A stretch of DNA of 64,000 bases from Cyanidiococcus yangmingshanensis (taxonomy: Eukaryota > Rhodophyta > Bangiophyceae > Cyanidiales > Cyanidiaceae), in the NCBI GenBank assembly GCA_013995675.1, contig VWRR01000019.1:124001-188000 (forward strand), in the 5' to 3' direction. The notes below the pieces were generated by a model, which did not search any database, was not told the DNA's origin, and saw only the letters and a program-made list of their open reading frames with translations. Every line of letters begins with the position of its first letter. Positions within the stretch are counted from its first letter, which is position 1. Positions 40,463 to 50,123 of this stretch are shown here, piece by piece. A program made the translations under genes and the position numbers.

Positions 40463-41230
40463 TCAAGTCTTCGTTTTGGTCGACTGGACATTTGTTCCAC
40501 GAGTCGAGCGGACGCGTGCTCCACTGCGTGTCGTAATTGGAGTGCGCATATCGGCCTCAGCCACGAGCAGCTGCGCTTCGTGCGTCGTTGGTGTGAGTCG
40601 ACGCCTTGGTTCCCCACGAGCCGACTTGACTATCGGGGCAGACGTTTTTGTGCCCTGTTTATCGGCTTTGACTCGAGCTGATTTCGAAGCACCATCTCCA
40701 CCATGCGTGCGGTTGGAGAGCCGCTTGGAGATGCTGGCCATAATCTTGCGTGATGGTGCAGCTGCGCCCCGGTTCGCGACCGCCTGAAGTACGTGCACTG
40801 TCCAAAGCAGGGGGGCCATAAAAAAAGGTGCATAAGCGAGGAGCCACGCAATCCCATCCTTGTCCAAAAGGCTTCGACCGAGCCCATACATGTTTTCGGC
40901 AGCGATGATGAAAACCGAATAGATGCAGACTGTTGAAAAGACAATAGTGAGCGGCACCATCCAAGGAGCGTACTTGTTCTTTCGGAGCGCCCGCAGTGCC
41001 AACACGCTATACGCAGGTACAATAACCACTTCAACGAGAGTCATGGCCTTGAGCCAGACCGGAGCCCGAACCATGAGCGGGTCGTACGTGTTCGCCCACC
41101 ATTGTATTGTTTCGCGCAGTAGCGCGAGGCTTCGCGGAGGCCATCGCTCCGGAAAGAGCAGCGACAGATCAATAAGCACCGTTATCACCGGAAACGCCAG
41201 AAAGAAACACGCATAGAAAACAGGCGGCAT
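40463..41230 (-). CDS. EXPERA-domain membrane protein, TMEM97/sigma-2-receptor-like
   Basis: The 255-residue protein has four membrane spans in its first 170 residues. The first spans carry the EXPERA pattern ITVLIDLSLLFPERWPP, then WWANTYDPLMVRAPVWLKAM with a conserved acidic residue after span 2 (TLVEVVIVPAYSVLALRAL). A third span lies near 115 and a fourth near 155. EXPERA proteins (EBP, TM6SF, TMEM97) sit in the ER and bind or isomerise sterols. TMEM97 is the nearest by layout. The final 85 residues are highly basic, rich in Arg, Ser, Thr and Lys, and end in QSTKTKT. This tail is longer than in TMEM97 and is likely cytosolic. The start is ATG 41230. Confidence 0.78.
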   Translation of the reverse strand: MPPVFYACFFLAFPVITVLIDLSLLFPERWPPRSLALLRETIQWWANTYDPLMVRAPVWLKAMTLVEVVIVPAYSVLALRALRKNKYAPWMVPLTIVFSTVCIYSVFIIAAENMYGLGRSLLDKDGIAWLLAYAPFFMAPLLWTVHVLQAVANRGAAAPSRKIMASISKRLSNRTHGGDGASKSARVKADKQGTKTSAPIVKSARGEPRRRLTPTTHEAQLLVAEADMRTPITTRSGARVRSTRGTNVQSTKTKT

Positions 41231-42320
41231 ACAGAAGAACGCTACGGGACTGGTTCACTTCCTAAAAATTTGCGTCTTGGTATCAATAACCAGAAAAAGA
41301 GAGAAAGCTCCTCGGTGCCGCTGCGACAGAAGCCGAGACTTGCTCCGCGTCCACGTCAGAGAACCGCGCGTTGCGAAAAACTCAACTCCCCTTTGCGGTG
41401 TGCGTGCGTAGTAAAACACAGTTGGAGGCCGACTTGGTTGGTCGCACTCAAAAATCGCACTTTGAGGTGAGTCAGTTTCACTCAGGAGAACACTCAGGTC
41501 AACAGAGAAGCCTTCTGCGAAACAATATGACAGCCACCGAAAAGCACTCGAACGAGAAGTGCTTTACTCGCAGAGCCCCCATTTGAAATGAGACCGCCTG
41601 GTGCGCGCGTCCTTTCAAACGGCCCGGGGCCGACTGCGCTGGGGCAGGGCGTCGTCTTGGCCCGTGCCAGTCCAGTCCAGACATGCCGCGCGCACGCGAT
41701 GACCCATGAGAAGAGGGTCTTTGAAAGCTCTTTTTCTACAGAAGAAAGATCGACGCGACTTATGAGAGCGCGGAGCGTTTTTTTGGAAATGATGGTTGAG
41801 GTGTATGTGTGTCGTTCCTATGGTTTGGATGCCTCGACTCGCAACCGTCTCGCATGAAATCAATCACTCTAAGCGGCATTTGCTAAGAAAGATCAATCTG
41901 AGATTCGTTTTCAGGGAATCGCGGGCTATTGGTACAGCTGGAATAGCCTAGCGCTCGTCAACGATGAAATGACGAAACTGCTGGAGTGCTTGTGGCTTCC
42001 GTATGAGTGTCGAGCTCAACGTTCTGGTGCATCGACGGGCAGGGCAGTTTGTTTCCTCGGCGCGTCCTCTCTCATTAGAGTCTAGACATGGCAATTACCT
42101 TACAGAGACTTGAATTCTTCGGGTATCTTGGGACTTTCGGTCGATCAAAACTGGCTGAGCATGTTAAAATGCGGGCCTTTTCGAGGAGCCTGACCCGCCA
42201 GCTTCCCAGGTCGCAGCATCGCCTCAGGGAGCAAAACGCTGGTAATTCCTGGAATCTAGCTGATTTTTGAGGCCGCTTGTCTGAGACGCAAGCCTCATCC
42301 ATATATTTAGGGCAAAACTG
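41231..42320. other. Intergenic, no supported gene
   Basis: About 1.1 kb upstream of the EXPERA gene. Short frames on both strands (for example 41588-41857) show no motifs. No tRNA-like element was found. Confidence 0.5.
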
Positions 42321-42845
42321 ATGATATCATCTCTATCGGCAGCATGCACTGGAATTCGCTTTGGGACGCAGCTGTGCCCTAGCTACACATTTCAACTAAA
42401 TAATGCAGCATCTACATTTGATTGCCTACATGACCAGATTGGTGCAGGCAACTCTACTGATCCTCGATTCCCAGCTCAGTCCCATACGGGAGAGACGCAC
42501 GATCGATCAGTAGCCTTCTCAGAGACATTGAAGTCACCTGCAGCCGAGATCTCGTTGACACGCCCAGATCTAAACGACAAGAGACCAGCCAGGCGTACGA
42601 TTAGGAGAACCCGTAGAGTCACTGCCAGCGCTGCGACGCAGATCGGCGTTTGTGCTTCGCGAAGAGCACGCCTGGAGATCGTCTATCGCGACTGCATACG
42701 AGCGTCGCTCCGGTCTCTTCATGGATTTCGACTTGAAACCATTCTGGTTCACTGGATTCGATCATCGCTGCACCGCGAGAGAGCACAAAGTCGTTCTCAG
42801 TTGGTTCCTTTCACGATGATAGAATTTCCGCCTTGTGGGCCTTAA
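42321..42845 (+). CDS. Possible small protein with a LYR-like segment
   Basis: An ATG frame of 174 codons ends four bases inside the convergent methyltransferase gene. The N-terminal half is Ser/Thr-rich and could be a targeting peptide. The C-terminal third contains RARLEIVYRDCIRASLRSL and then HWIRSSLHRER. This spacing recalls LYR-motif mitochondrial assembly factors (LYR, then an Arg-rich second helix), though the motif reads VYR rather than LYR. The resemblance is weak and the frame could be fortuitous. Confidence 0.3.
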   Translation: MISSLSAACTGIRFGTQLCPSYTFQLNNAASTFDCLHDQIGAGNSTDPRFPAQSHTGETHDRSVAFSETLKSPAAEISLTRPDLNDKRPARRTIRRTRRVTASAATQIGVCASRRARLEIVYRDCIRASLRSLHGFRLETILVHWIRSSLHRERAQSRSQLVPFTMIEFPPCGP

Positions 42846-43987
42846 TGGATCGCCGAGTCTGCATCATTTTCTGAGACCTGGATGATCGAAACAGTTTCAC
42901 GAGCAACGTCGCCAATCACCGCTACTGTCGTTTGCAATCTGTTCCAAGAGCCGCTCTGCAGCGCCCGAATTGCCTCGCCTCTGGCCGCTTGGGCGAGTGT
43001 GCCGCCCCACTGAAGACCATAGTTGGTGTGACAGAGCGCCACTGGCATTTTCGGTGAAAGATAAGACAAAAACTGGGACGCGACTGCTGTAATATTCCGA
43101 CTAACCATGAGAAGCACAATTGTGTCCGCAGCGCAAGCAGCCGCTTCGTAGGGGATTTTGGTCACATCATGGCCACTCAGCAGCAACACGCTCCGTCCGC
43201 GCTCACGTTCCGTAAGGAAAATACCTGCTGCTATTGGCGCTGCAGTGCATGAAGAGACGCCAGGGATGACCTCAAAGGGGACCGCCGCTCCACGCAGCGC
43301 GGCCACTTCCTCATGGATCCGACCAAACAGACTAGGATCTCCGCATTTCAAGCGAACAACACTTCGATGCATCTCCTTGGCTTGCTGCACCAAGATTTTA
43401 TTGATCTCGTGCTGCTTGTATCGTTGCTTGCCGACTGACACAGTCAATATGGGCCAGATTGTTCGGCCAATGCGGCGCCATAAACCATCATCGACCAGTT
43501 CTTGAGCGAGGTCATCGTATAAAATAACGTCTGCTGTGCTTAGTAGACAGATGGCCTTCCATGTGAGCAACTCGAAGGCACCTGGACCTGCCCCCACGAG
43601 ATAAACGGTGCCAGGACGGGCGGTGTTGTTAGACCCACGCTCGTTGGCTGCGGCATCAAGACAAGCAACTGGTCGTCTCGTAGACTTGTTTGACAAGTTT
43701 CCGAAAAGCAATACGCTTCCATCCTGAAGTGGTGGTTGCACACAAGTTCGCAACAGTTCTCTGGCGGCGGCTTTTGTGTTGGTACTGGGCCCGACACGGC
43801 AAACTCGCGCAGTGCAGCTTTTTGGGCTATGGACACGAAACAGGTCCGTTTTGCTGTCCCGGAGGTTGCCACTGAACACAGCACTGCAACTGCATAGAAA
43901 AGTCGACAGAGATCCTCTGGATAGAGCGACCGTTTCAGTCGTTCGGGGCCTCATCATCGCGGGACCCTCACTGCAAACACCACCCAT
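42842..43987 (-). CDS. UPM1: Uroporphyrinogen-III C-methyltransferase (siroheme synthesis)
   Basis: This SAM-dependent enzyme methylates uroporphyrinogen III to precorrin-2, the first step to siroheme, the cofactor of plastid sulfite and nitrite reductases. From about residue 125 it follows the SUMT/CobA fold: VYLVGAGPGAFELLTWKA, ILYDDLAQELV, RLKCGDPSLFGRIHEEV, FEVIPGVSSCTAAPIAAGIFLT, then GHDVTKIPYE and a short C-terminal domain. The order is normal and the domain is complete at about 255 residues. The 120 residues before it are Ser/Arg/Cys-rich, as expected of a plastid transit peptide. The chosen start is ATG 43987 (381 residues); a TTG four codons earlier is unlikely. The plant enzyme UPM1 is likewise a single-function methyltransferase, and no CysG-type second domain is present here. 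Confidence 0.93.
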   Translation of the reverse strand: MGGVCSEGPAMMRPRTTETVALSRGSLSTFLCSCSAVFSGNLRDSKTDLFRVHSPKSCTARVCRVGPSTNTKAAARELLRTCVQPPLQDGSVLLFGNLSNKSTRRPVACLDAAANERGSNNTARPGTVYLVGAGPGAFELLTWKAICLLSTADVILYDDLAQELVDDGLWRRIGRTIWPILTVSVGKQRYKQHEINKILVQQAKEMHRSVVRLKCGDPSLFGRIHEEVAALRGAAVPFEVIPGVSSCTAAPIAAGIFLTERERGRSVLLLSGHDVTKIPYEAAACAADTIVLLMVSRNITAVASQFLSYLSPKMPVALCHTNYGLQWGGTLAQAARGEAIRALQSGSWNRLQTTVAVIGDVARETVSIIQVSENDADSAIH

Positions 43988-44706
43988 GTTGCAACCCAAT
44001 CAACCATAGCTGTGCCCGGCCACCAGCCCTAGATGTCTGGTCAGAGCAGCGCTATCGCAGGGCGCACCCAACCGCATCAGATGCTTTTCATGGGGTTTGC
44101 GCGCTTGGAACAACCAGCGCATTGAGGCGAATATTCCTCGCACCATGCTCGACGAAACCGACGAGAATCGGTTTCTGAATACGGTGCTCCACGGAGAGAC
44201 TTGGACAGCAGCAACCATCGACCCTGGCTGAGACAGAAAAAATGACCTGATCCTCCAGACTTGAAACAACGGATCGCGCGAGCACAGAGCAGTGACAGAA
44301 ACCTCTGCGAAGCAGCGATTGCGGAGCATGCGTTCGCCATCGAGCAGTCTCCAGGCCAAATGCACCCGACATGATGGCGAGTCCCTTGAAACCTTCATAT
44401 CCGTTGGACAACAGCGCCTCTATCTAGACTGAAGTGTCACCGCGTTTTCATCCTCGGGTCATCTTGCGCAGCACGCATGGCCATCATATCATGCGGATTT
44501 GTGGCGGTTTGGTCCTCGGGGAACCGTGATATCTCGGCAGTGTCGCCCTCACGCCGGCAGTATCGGGTGCGTGCCATCGGGGGCGTGCTCCAGATCCGTG
44601 AGCGGCGTGCCAAACTAGGGCGACGCCGACAAAATCAGACGCCGCGCGGATCGCCCTGGGCACCCAAGCCACGGCGGATCCGGCGAGACGCAACCGAACA
44701 GGCGAC
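43988..44706. other. Divergent intergenic region
   Basis: About 0.7 kb upstream of both the methyltransferase gene and the next plus-strand gene. Short frames without motifs, and nothing else recognised. Confidence 0.5.
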
Positions 44707-45093
44707 ATGAGAAAACGCCGCGACTGGCCTACGAACGCGCGCACAACGATTGGGCGCGAACGCATTCACCTGTTGGCGGATTGCAGCGCAACGCATACGT
44801 TGCGCACTGGAGCCACCACGGGTCGCTATTGTGTTCGTCGTAGGGACGCGGTTTTCTCCTGCGGGAGCTTGAGAGCGATGCGCAACCTGCGGTCTTCCCG
44901 CTGGAGACTGTGGGTTCGCTCGGCATCTTTGCTTCTATGGTCAGCGCTGATGGTACTGGCGACGTGTCTTCCAACCCTTGGTGTGCCCAGAGGCGCCGAC
45001 GAAATGGGGAACGCGGGAGTCTACAGCAGAGACGAAGCAAGTCTTAGGGCACTGCTCTGGGCAGTCGTGCGCTCCCGTTGCGTGTGCAGGTGA
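44707..45093 (+). CDS. Possible leader exon or leader frame for the 45.1 kb membrane protein
   Basis: An ATG frame of 128 codons ends at TGA 45091-45093 and overlaps the next frame by 16 bases. An internal ATG at 44878 begins a segment (RWRLWVRSASLLLWSALMVLA) that looks like a signal peptide or signal anchor. The following gene has no ATG near its beginning, so this frame may supply its N-terminus. The frames differ by -1 (equivalent to +2). A 3' splice site of the form GTGTGCAG/GTGAAA at 45089/45090 would restore phase, but I see no convincing 5' splice site. It may also be non-coding. Confidence 0.35.
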   Translation: MRKRRDWPTNARTTIGRERIHLLADCSATHTLRTGATTGRYCVRRRDAVFSCGSLRAMRNLRSSRWRLWVRSASLLLWSALMVLATCLPTLGVPRGADEMGNAGVYSRDEASLRALLWAVVRSRCVCR

Positions 45094-46553
45094 AACCGGA
45101 TAAGGCGTCAGTAAAGTTGGACGCTGAGGCGGAGAAACCTGAGCTCGCCAAGGCGCGCCCGGAGAGGCAGCCGGGAGTAGACGTCTCTAGTGGCGACTGG
45201 GATGTCTATGTCACGGAACATGGAGAAAAGCCGATCGTTTCGCTGGTAAAGGATACCGGCTCAGGCTCAATCGTTATGAAAAATATATTTTTTGATCCTG
45301 ATCGAGCAACCGTGGAGGAGCTGCGGAAAGAATACAAGAATCTCCTAGAGAAGGATCTGAAGTTGCAAGATCAACTAGGACGCGTGTCGCGTGAGCGAGA
45401 TATTTTGCAGAAAGTTCTTGGAGACCTACGCCAGGCGCTTTTTGATGCTGGAATTCCGCGAACCTTGTGGAACACTCGATCGAATGGCGCGCCGTGTGCT
45501 GCGATGTTGGAGTCGGCCCGATTACACTGCGCCCAAGAGAAACGAGCAATTGAATCGCTTCTGCAGCATTGCCGGAACGAGCGTTCAACACAGGATCGAG
45601 CGGACGTCTCGAAGAACACGCATGCATCTCGGTCGGGGGGAATGCCCTCAGCCAATATGGCGAATGAGGATGAACGTGAGGCTCAACATTACGGGTACAG
45701 CGCTCAAAGCGGAGATCAACAGTCTGGACGGGCACCAGGAGAGGAAGCGGGGTCCCTCGTTGACGCTCTTGAGCGCGCGCCGCAACGTCGCTCTGTGGAA
45801 GCGTTTGCAATCAGCATTCTGCACTATATCTTCTTTCTCATCGCAGTCGCATTTAGCGGCGTGATGATCTCACGGTATGTGCAGCATGTACCCACCACGA
45901 CGCTGGAAGCAGGTGCTAATTTACTTTTCGCAGTATTAGCGATGTTGTTGTTGTTTTCGCGGCTAATTTTGCGGCGCGATCCTATTCAAGTTATGCGCTC
46001 TGCGAGCGGGAGTCAGTTTATTTTCCTGCAGTGCATGTTAGCAGTAACCTACCCGACGCTGTGGCTCATCCAGTTGATCCGTCTCGGTCGGAACGAGTCT
46101 GTTTCTGTTTCTGTGGGTGCCGCAGTACTCTCTCCGCGCCCCGGAGTCCCCAGAGAAATCACTGCACTTGCAGGCCCCTTAAGGCTGCTTATCTCTGCGT
46201 GGCTCGGTTACGACTTTTTCTCTGTGTCATGGGATGGAGTGTTGCGTGACTACCACGCACAGACAAGTCCATGGCGCTACGCGCTTTGGGCGGCAGCGGC
46301 AGCGATCATTTCTCTCTCATATGCTCAAAACGGCAGACCATCTCTCGTTGAGCTCTTTCAGCTCATACCCAGGATCACATCATTTGGGCTGGGCGATGTA
46401 GAATCGTCATCCGCGATGTCGGCATCAACAGATGCGGAGGCTTTGAATGCGAGCCCGGTGCTCCGGCACGCCGTCACCGTGAACGATGTCGTTCTACTGG
46501 ATTCTAGAGGAGCTGCTGCACTTGCTCGAGAGTCGACAACTAAAAAGGCCTAG
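45078..46553 (+). CDS. Coiled-coil, four-span membrane protein of unknown function
   Basis: The frame opens at a TTG (45078) and has its first ATG only at 45276, so its start is unresolved (see the preceding frame). The open frame encodes 491 residues. A conserved-looking N-terminal patch (GDWDVYVTEHGEKPIVSLVKD, then SGSIVMKNIFFDPDRATVEEL) is followed by a coiled coil at about 85-125 (LRKEYKNLLEKDLKLQDQL) and a polar linker. Membrane spans lie near 247-270, 282-302, 315-337 and 405-422. The C-terminal 65 residues are polar. I do not recognise the family. The layout suits an ER, Golgi or plastid-envelope scaffold. Confidence 0.75.
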   Translation: MRVQVKPDKASVKLDAEAEKPELAKARPERQPGVDVSSGDWDVYVTEHGEKPIVSLVKDTGSGSIVMKNIFFDPDRATVEELRKEYKNLLEKDLKLQDQLGRVSRERDILQKVLGDLRQALFDAGIPRTLWNTRSNGAPCAAMLESARLHCAQEKRAIESLLQHCRNERSTQDRADVSKNTHASRSGGMPSANMANEDEREAQHYGYSAQSGDQQSGRAPGEEAGSLVDALERAPQRRSVEAFAISILHYIFFLIAVAFSGVMISRYVQHVPTTTLEAGANLLFAVLAMLLLFSRLILRRDPIQVMRSASGSQFIFLQCMLAVTYPTLWLIQLIRLGRNESVSVSVGAAVLSPRPGVPREITALAGPLRLLISAWLGYDFFSVSWDGVLRDYHAQTSPWRYALWAAAAAIISLSYAQNGRPSLVELFQLIPRITSFGLGDVESSSAMSASTDAEALNASPVLRHAVTVNDVVLLDSRGAAALARESTTKKA

Positions 46554-47075
46554 GCCGTACTGTAGACATTGTTTTTCAGCAAAACCAGCAGCCCTGTCGC
46601 CTGAATGCGCGCGAGAGATATGGCCTCCTCCGACAAGACTGGTCTCTCAAACGCAGAACCCACATCTTCCCAGAGATTGCCTCTGACCCCTCTCCGTATT
46701 TTGTGGCGGATCAGTTCAGACAAAGGTTGAACTGAACAACCGAGTTCCCTTTGCGCAACAGGTGGCCTTCAATTCGGAACGATGAGCGTTCCGACCCGCC
46801 ATGCGCTCAAAAATCCGTCCATTCGAGTCGCGACGTTGCGGCGCGCGAAGAAGTAAGCATATTGACGTCAGGAAGACACCATCATCCGAGGCAAACGCAA
46901 CCGATTGTGCACACCAATGGAAACGACCAGGAGGCATCAACATTCGCATGCTGAATCAGATTATGTCGAAGGAAGCACCCTGCCTGCTCACAATCCTTCG
47001 AACCGCCTTGTGCACCGTTGGGTAGTTTCAGCAACCGCTGGCCGACATCTCGGCTGAGAACGCCGCATTCCATTC
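46554..47075. other. Intergenic between convergent genes
   Basis: About 0.5 kb. A small hairpin, TCAGTTCA at 46711-46718 with TGAACTGA at 46728-46735, lies about 160 bases after the plus-strand gene and could aid 3' end formation. No gene is supported. Confidence 0.45.
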
Positions 47076-48828
47076 CTAGGATAAAGCGTCTGGACTGGAC
47101 TCCGCAACGAGTTCCTCGCACAATCTAGCTTCTAACCGAGCGTATGCAGGCAACATCACGGTGGTAAAGCGCTCGTGAGCTTCGAGCGAGGCATCGGCTA
47201 CCAACCGATAACGGACTGTATCGATGCCGATGCACCAGTCCGCAAATTCTTGCTGGACGCCAAGTTTAACGTAGGCGGCTCGGAGCGCGGCGCCTCGTGC
47301 AGCTGAGTTCCATACTTCAGCCCTGGCCCCCGGTAGCTTTTTTGCACGTTCCAGGATGTAGACCGGCGCTCCGAGCACATCCGCCATGACTTGTTGAATG
47401 CCTCGGGACTGCGACGCTCCACCAGTGAGAAGAATCCGTCGTGGAGGCATCGGTAAACCGATCCGCTCTCCATGAAGACGAATCGCCAGCGTCCGCTGTT
47501 CCACAACTGCCCGGACGACTGCATCGTGAGATTCGACTTGGTCTGGCTTCAGCCACTCTATGGTCGGTTTCGTGGCCGTCGATTCAGATCTTCGGAGTCA
47601 GTACTCGCGCAAAACGCATCAGACCTGCTGGCAGTCGTGGAAGAATCTCGTCCACAAACGTCACGAATCCGACAAGTCCTTGCTTCCCCGCCGAGGTACG
47701 TTCCAGAGAGCGATCAAAGTCTTCCCAGGTGTGCGTTGGTCCCCGGATGCGCTCCCGAGTCAAGGAACCGTTCGAGAATACCAAGATAGGCATGTAGGCT
47801 GATGCGTCCAGGGAGCTCCGAAAAACATGACCATAGAGTTGTGGTTGGCAAGCTCGAGCACGTCCAAATGCAGTATCTGAGGTCCCCAGCGAAATGCATA
47901 TATCGTCGAGACGCATTGCAAGCCCTGCCGCCGATGAAGGATTGTCACCGGTACCGGTAACAATCATACAGTCGGGGCGAAATCCAAAACGACGGCAAAA
48001 GTAGGGCGCGATCCGTCCAGCTATGGTAGCAGAGAGCACCGGAGCAGGAGCCAGCTTCTCACGTAGTGTTCCGTACGCGACACCGGCTGCTTCCTCGGTT
48101 GCACGCAATGCGTCCTCACTCCAGCTCGGTGGGAGGGAGTGGATATCCAGCCAGAGTGTGCCGCTGGCATCGGCAACATCTTCTGCACACCAGGCTCCTC
48201 GGAGGAGCGATGTCACAAAAGCAGATATCACTTGGATACGTTGAACCTGATCATAGACCTCTGGCTGGCTCTGCGCTAGTTTGACAACCTGAGCTGCCGT
48301 ATACCGCTCGTATGCCCGAGAACCCGCGACGAGCGCCAACTGCATTGCTCCGCCAGGAAACACTGCCTCGATGGCCCTGCATTGTCTGGTGGTCGAGGCA
48401 TCTGCCCATATTGGGCTATTTGGAACTGCGAGCGCACTGTCAGGTTCTTGTAGAAAGGTGACCAAGCGTCGCTGGCTCGCCTCTGCCGTCGCTGGCAGGT
48501 GCAATGGTCTCCGCCAGTACACCGCGCCGTGCTGCTGTGCGGACGAGGAAACCGCTCGGATATGCTCAAATGGGCACTGAGCTTGTCGCAGTTTTTCGAA
48601 TACCAGATCGAGCGCGTCTGCGAACATGAGTGCAGGTGCCACAGCACACTTGGTCCCGGCGTCATAGATGAAGCCGTTCCTGGTGCCGTACGTCGGCAGT
48701 TCTTCGTCAAAGTTCACCGTCGCTTCACAGACGCTTTCCGCCGCATCTTCCAAATCGATGACCACTGCATCCAGGGACTGCGTACTAAGATCCAAACCTA
48801 AATATAAATCGCCTGGTTTATGCGACAT
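47076..48828 (-). CDS. XYLB: Xylulokinase (FGGY carbohydrate kinase), read through a +1 frame change
   Basis: This FGGY-family kinase phosphorylates D-xylulose to xylulose 5-phosphate. The first frame (ATG 48828 to TGA at 47586-47584) has the N-terminal phosphate-binding strand LYLGLDLSTQSLDAVVIDL, the substrate region SSSAQQHGAVYW, TGTGDNPSSAAGLAMRL and the hinge SLGTSDTAFG. It also has the eukaryotic XYLB segments VFSNGSLTRERIRG and EILPRLPAGLMRF. The C-terminal block expected next (HGERIGLPMPPRRILLTGGASQS, then VMADVLGAPVYILERA) is in the +1 frame and ends at 47076. The change must fall between 47600 and 47584, because the +1 frame has its own stop just before. The combined length of about 580 is normal. 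The start is 11 bases after the stop of POLD2, so the two may share a transcript. Confidence 0.9.
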
Positions 48829-48839
48829 GCACAATCTCT

Positions 48840-50123
48840 TTAGAAATGCAGCGGCACGGCAACGAGCTCCGGTAAGGCAAGTAAGACAGCTGTTTCCCTC
48901 AGTTCGAAACGGGGTATGGAGAGCAACGTTACCGTTCGCGAAGAGTTCTCTGTCTGTGCTTCACTACCACCAAGGATAAGTTTTCGACAGCCAAAACCGT
49001 CTGTATTCCCCGCAAAGAATACGTGGGGCGTTTGCCGCAGCACAAGCGGGTCTCGCTCTGCCTGGGGAGTACAAGCGATCGTGTCCGGTGCCGTTGGAGC
49101 CAAATGGCCACTCTCGAGCAGCCGCTCCAGTGCATCCAGACTGCTGGTGATCCGCGAAAAGCGACATATGTTCTCAACGTTCTGACCAGAGGTGCCGAGA
49201 AAGAGGCAATGATTGACCGTGAAAGCGTGAGGATTGCTGCAGCGTACCAGTCTGTTCGCCGAGTCGTTCACGGCAGTCGCTTGAGGCAACAGGATTCGAT
49301 GCCATGGCTGTTGCGGAAACGCCGCATTCGCTGGATCCTCCGCACCTGGCATGAGGTCTACCGGCACACGACTCGCTAGCGTGGTTAAGTACGCGTCGAT
49401 AAGCTTGCGGTCACCGCGCAGGTTCCCTGCGATAACAATCCGAGTCAGGGACCGAACACGGTCTAGATCCACTCGCATGCAACCCGTGACGTAATCGAGG
49501 AAGAGCTGTGCCGCAGGTGCACTGACGTTGATCCCCGATACGAAACAAACATATTGTGTCTTGGTGTTCTCTGACCACGGACGGGGCACTGGTGCACACA
49601 CTGGCGGCAACTGCTCCAAATCTACATAGAAATATCCATCCTCGCGAGCGGTGCCTTGAAGGGCAACGACCATGCCCGTGACGAGTTCGTGTTTGTGATC
49701 GGCCGACGTGAAGATGCACTCTATTCGCCCGCTCTCATCCTCTACGAAGACTCTGTCGCTGTCCGAGGTGTAGTTCAAGAGGCGCAACTCGGGCACGGGA
49801 AGCATGATGTCGTCGGCATATGACTTGAGGACTGTCGGCTTCATAGGCATCTGCTTGAAGATGATACCGACGACCCAACTAACTTGGCCAGATGGTAACT
49901 GCGAAACAGGAATGCGGTCGAAATGGCAAGCTCTCTCAAAAGAGTTCCGCATCTCTACCAAGCGGCAAAAGTACAGTTGACTATATTGCTGCATGTAATT
50001 GACGTGCTCCATGGTGCCTGTTGGTGTCGCGAATCCCCACTCTTGATCCAGGTTCTGGTATGTCGTTTTCGCGGATCTATGTGAGGGTTCAGCCTCCTCA
50101 TCGAGACTCGACTTGTTTGTCAT
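48840..50123 (-). CDS. POLD2: DNA polymerase delta small (B) subunit
   Basis: This 427-residue protein is the regulatory B subunit that anchors the DNA polymerase delta catalytic subunit. After a short N-terminus it has the POLD2 hallmark YSQLYFCRLVEMRN, then an OB-fold (PSGQVSWVVGIIFKQMPMKPTVLKSY, DRVFVEDESGRIECIF, MVVALQGTAREDGYFYVDL). An inactivated calcineurin-like phosphoesterase domain follows (YVCFVSGINVSA, RIVIAGNLRGDRKLID, DLMPGAEDPANAAFPQQPWHR, FLGTSGQNVENICRF). The human protein has 469 residues. I chose ATG 50123 (MTNKSSLDEEAE). The frame is open further up to a TTG at 50393, but that part has no methionine and no family similarity. The stop is followed after 11 bases by the start of xylulokinase on the same strand. 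Confidence 0.93.
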   Translation of the reverse strand: MTNKSSLDEEAEPSHRSAKTTYQNLDQEWGFATPTGTMEHVNYMQQYSQLYFCRLVEMRNSFERACHFDRIPVSQLPSGQVSWVVGIIFKQMPMKPTVLKSYADDIMLPVPELRLLNYTSDSDRVFVEDESGRIECIFTSADHKHELVTGMVVALQGTAREDGYFYVDLEQLPPVCAPVPRPWSENTKTQYVCFVSGINVSAPAAQLFLDYVTGCMRVDLDRVRSLTRIVIAGNLRGDRKLIDAYLTTLASRVPVDLMPGAEDPANAAFPQQPWHRILLPQATAVNDSANRLVRCSNPHAFTVNHCLFLGTSGQNVENICRFSRITSSLDALERLLESGHLAPTAPDTIACTPQAERDPLVLRQTPHVFFAGNTDGFGCRKLILGGSEAQTENSSRTVTLLSIPRFELRETAVLLALPELVAVPLHF

